Shown here piece after piece: positions 61,974 through 64,000 of a stretch of 64,000 bases of DNA (position 1 is the stretch's first letter; each line of letters begins with the position of its first letter). The stretch covers positions 1,445,001-1,509,000 of the forward strand of contig NZ_CP067992.1 in assembly GCF_016658865.1 (NCBI RefSeq), given 5' to 3'. A program made the translations under genes and the position numbers. The notes below the pieces were generated by a model, which saw only the letters and a program-made list of their open reading frames with translations, had not been told where the DNA came from and did no database searches. Origin of the DNA: Streptococcus mitis (GTDB taxonomy: Bacteria > Bacillota > Bacilli > Lactobacillales > Streptococcaceae).

Positions 61974-63251
61974 TTAACTAATAGATGATAAAATTTCTTT
62001 CGGCGATTTTCTAAATAAGAATAGGAAACAAAGGGCTACAGATAAACAACTAAGCAGAACTAGAAAAACATAGGATTCTGCAAAAGATAGGACGCTGGTT
62101 GATAGACTGCTTGCTTTGGCTAGCGTGTCTTGTAAGACTGCCTGATCTCCACTTGCTAGTAGGGTTTGGAGTAGGTAAGATGTGATTGCATTTCCTGCAA
62201 CAAATGCTGGAAGCAAAGCTCCAAGAGACACCAAAACAACCTCTAAACAAAATTGTAGGAAGATCGAGCTCTTGCCTTTTCCAAGTGCCAGTAAAATTCC
62301 CACTTCGTAGACCCTTTCTCTCAACCAGAGAGACAAGACCAAAATCAAAGCCCCTGCTCCTGCTATCAGCATCCCATAAAGGAAGATGGTCAGGAAGGTT
62401 TGGAAGGTAGCAACCGAGTCTTTGATTTGTTCAAAAGCCTTGTTTTCTTTCTCAACTTGATAGCCGTTATTTTCCAAGGCCAAGTTTTCCACCTGCTTCA
62501 TGAGTCCGTCCATTTCCTTAGGATTTTCTACATAAAAGCGAGCTGCACTGACTAGAGATTCACCATTTCCCAAAAGGCTTTGGCTACTTTCATAGTCTGT
62601 AAAGACTTGGTTTTCACTGAAGTCAGAAGACAAGCCTGTAAATTTCTCTTGTTTTTTACCAGAAAAGATGCCGACAATCTCAAACTCCACTGTTTTCCCT
62701 TTTCCAGATTCTGACTGACCGGCTTCTAAGGCAATCTTGTCATGAAGGGAAAGACTATTCTTCTTAGCCAACTCTTCGTGGATGATGATTTTCTTTGAAT
62801 CCCCTTTTTGAAAATGTCGCCCTTCTTTTAAATTGAAAGCCGAGCTGGTAAAGGTTACATCCTTAGATGAATCATCCAGAGCCGTTAAGCTAACCAGGTT
62901 CTTGTCTGCAGCTGACAAATCATCACGTTCTACGCTCTGCTCGCCACTCACTGCTTCCTTGTCTTTTAGTTTTGCGACCGTCTCCAGTTCAGGAGAAACA
63001 TTTTCCAGTCCCTTAATCTTGCTTACAGATGCTAGGTCTGACAACTTGAAGGTCTGACCATTTTCTATCTTCTTAATAGAAAAAGAGGTATTGAGTGATT
63101 TGTAAAGATTGGTTTCAACTGTTTTGTTGGACTTCATCAGAGTCAAACAGGCTGAAATTCCAGCCAACAGGACCAATAAAATCAGAAATAAAATAAAACT
63201 TCTCAGTCGTTTTCTGCTGACATAAGCCCAAGCTCTTTGGATTGGATTCAT
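61974..63251 (-). CDS. vex1: ABC transporter permease Vex1 (MacB/FtsX type)
   Basis: 425 residues, paralogous to Vex3: an N-terminal helix (FILFLILLVLLAGISACLTL), a large outer domain and three C-terminal helices (FLTIFLYGMLIAGAGALILV, SLGALLPAFVAGNAITSYLL, YVFLVLLSCLSVALCFLFL). First gene of the vex operon; ggaggtg precedes the ATG, and a TATAAT (complement of 63275-63280) is upstream. Confidence 0.95.
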   Translation of the reverse strand: MNPIQRAWAYVSRKRLRSFILFLILLVLLAGISACLTLMKSNKTVETNLYKSLNTSFSIKKIENGQTFKLSDLASVSKIKGLENVSPELETVAKLKDKEAVSGEQSVERDDLSAADKNLVSLTALDDSSKDVTFTSSAFNLKEGRHFQKGDSKKIIIHEELAKKNSLSLHDKIALEAGQSESGKGKTVEFEIVGIFSGKKQEKFTGLSSDFSENQVFTDYESSQSLLGNGESLVSAARFYVENPKEMDGLMKQVENLALENNGYQVEKENKAFEQIKDSVATFQTFLTIFLYGMLIAGAGALILVLSLWLRERVYEVGILLALGKGKSSIFLQFCLEVVLVSLGALLPAFVAGNAITSYLLQTLLASGDQAVLQDTLAKASSLSTSVLSFAESYVFLVLLSCLSVALCFLFLFRKSPKEILSSIS

Positions 63252-63310
63252 TTGTCACCTCCATATTTGTAAGACTATTATAAAATCCAAATATGAAATG
63301 TTTATGAAAT

Positions 63311-63341
63311 ACAAAAAAGAGCAAAAATTTTTTGCTCTACT
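63311..63341 (-). terminator. second hairpin terminator between tRNA-Leu and vex1
   Basis: agagcaaaaaatttttgctc with T6 on the minus strand, just upstream of the vex1 promoter. It acts as a backup for the tRNA terminator. Confidence 0.75.
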
Positions 63342-63351
63342 TGAATTAGAT

Positions 63352-63380
63352 AAAAAAGAGCTAGCCTAAGCTAACTCTTA
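63352..63380 (-). terminator. tRNA-Leu terminator
   Basis: agagttagc, ttag, gctagctct then TTTTTT on the minus strand, a few bases after the tRNA 3' end. Confidence 0.8.
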
Positions 63381-63385
63381 TCCTA

Positions 63386-63471
63386 TGCGGAGAGAGGGAC
63401 TTGAACCCTCACGACCTAAAGCGGTCACAGGATCCTTAGTCCTGCGCGTCTGCCAATTCCGCCATCCCCGC
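63386..63471 (-). tRNA. tRNA-Leu (anticodon AAG)
   Basis: 86-nt class II tRNA. Acceptor gcgggga pairs with tctccgc, the D arm contains ggcagacgc, the anticodon stem cagga/tcctg encloses ctaaggA with AAG at positions 34-36, a long variable arm follows, and the T loop has ggttcaagtcc. The discriminator is A. CCA is not encoded. Confidence 0.95.
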
Positions 63472-63552
63472 GTCGATTACTTTACTAGTATATCAACTTT
63501 TGGGATCCTTGTCAACACTTTTTTTCAAAATTTTTTCATTTCATCAACCAAA

Positions 63553-64000
63553 TTACTCAGAAAGTTCATTTAGATTTTCATCTACTAACTTAGCTCCAAG
63601 TGTGTTTTTGAAATGACCTAGGGCAAATTGATGATTTTCAGGCCAGATGGAAGCAACAGCTGGTTTAACAATCTCGATATCATATCCTAGATTATAGGCA
63701 TCTATAGCTGTATGCAGGACACAGATATCCGTCAAGACTCCGGTTAAAATAACTGTAGAAATTCGACGCTCTCTCAAACGGATATCCAGGTCAGTCCCTG
63801 AAAAAGCTGAGTAATGGCGTTTATCCATCCAAAAGACACGACTGTCTGAACCATGCTCTTGATAAAAGGTCCCCAAATCTCCGTATAAATTCCGTCCACT
63901 AGTCCCAATCAAATTGTGAGGAGGAAATAGCTTGCTTTCTGGATGGAAACAATCGTTTTCTTCATGAGCATCTATTGTAAAGAAGATGTAATCTCCGCGT
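63553..64000 (-). CDS. pncA: nicotinamidase PncA, C-terminal part
   Basis: An isochorismatase-fold hydrolase converting nicotinamide to nicotinate for NAD salvage. The frame is open to the window edge, giving 149 of about 190 residues. Visible are the metal-binding IDAHEENDCFHP, the catalytic lysine in DKRHYSAFSGTD, and the nucleophile cysteine in LTGVLTDICVLHTA. Residues before GDYIFFTIDAH, including the catalytic Asp, lie outside the window. Confidence 0.93.
   Translation of the reverse strand, partial: RGDYIFFTIDAHEENDCFHPESKLFPPHNLIGTSGRNLYGDLGTFYQEHGSDSRVFWMDKRHYSAFSGTDLDIRLRERRISTVILTGVLTDICVLHTAIDAYNLGYDIEIVKPAVASIWPENHQFALGHFKNTLGAKLVDENLNELSE

Overview
The window looks like chromosome from a Mitis-group Streptococcus (S. 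pneumoniae, S. pseudopneumoniae or S. mitis). Markers are spxB, lctO, the copYAZ-type cop operon with cupA, the twin thiamine operons, vex1-2-3/vncRS next to fba, prtA, two choline-binding proteins, IS1167-type elements and RUP/BOX intergenic repeats. The gene content does not settle the species. A choline-binding Amidase_3 protein, a large leaderless choline-binding protein and type VII-associated toxin fragments lean towards S. mitis or a mosaic strain. Nearly everything lies on the minus strand.

Layout. 1-2212: left part of a Tn916-family element (tet(M), an Orf23/Orf13 fusion, a tiny ORF, the element end). It has two internal deletions: one removes the tet(M) attenuator, the other removes most of the transfer genes. 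2213-7900: a VOC-fold protein, pyruvate oxidase spxB, and the copY-cupA-copA copper operon. 7990-18860: thiamine salvage and transport, in three transcription units each led by a TPP riboswitch (thiD; ykoEDC-tenA-thiW-thiM-thiE; tenA-thiM-thiE). An IS1167-type element sits directly behind thiD. 18925-21890: lactate oxidase, and a pyrF-pyrE operon with a PyrR attenuator. 21933-27890: divIB, murG, murD and typA. 27962-34611: rsuA, two small paralogous membrane proteins, a rhodanese-fold protein without its cysteine, a LysR regulator, a choline-binding amidase and surface proteins. 35223-41888: the giant cell-wall serine protease PrtA with its promoter.

42.1-49.5 kb is an accessory island: a truncated tRNA-Thr-like sequence, duplicated lipoprotein/membrane-protein modules, three headless glycine-rich toxin-tail fragments that each precede a polytopic membrane protein, and a truncated DUF4176-like gene. 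I read it as a decayed store of type VII (LXG) toxin C-termini with immunity genes. 49.8-52.5 kb holds a three-gene ABC-2 exporter. 52.7-54.1 kb is a second, apparently identical IS1167-type copy. 54.16-56.39 kb encodes a leaderless choline-binding protein with a long glycine-zipper core, the most unusual single gene here. 56.6-63.3 kb carries fba, vncS-vncR and vex3-vex2-vex1. tRNA-Leu(AAG) and the 3' part of pncA end the window.

How genes work together. LctO (lactate to pyruvate) and SpxB (pyruvate to acetyl phosphate) both release H2O2, and both carry cre-like CcpA sites. SpxB needs TPP, and most of the TPP salvage machinery lies between these two genes. Copper export sits beside this peroxide source. 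Family and species comparisons come from memory of the families; no database was searched.
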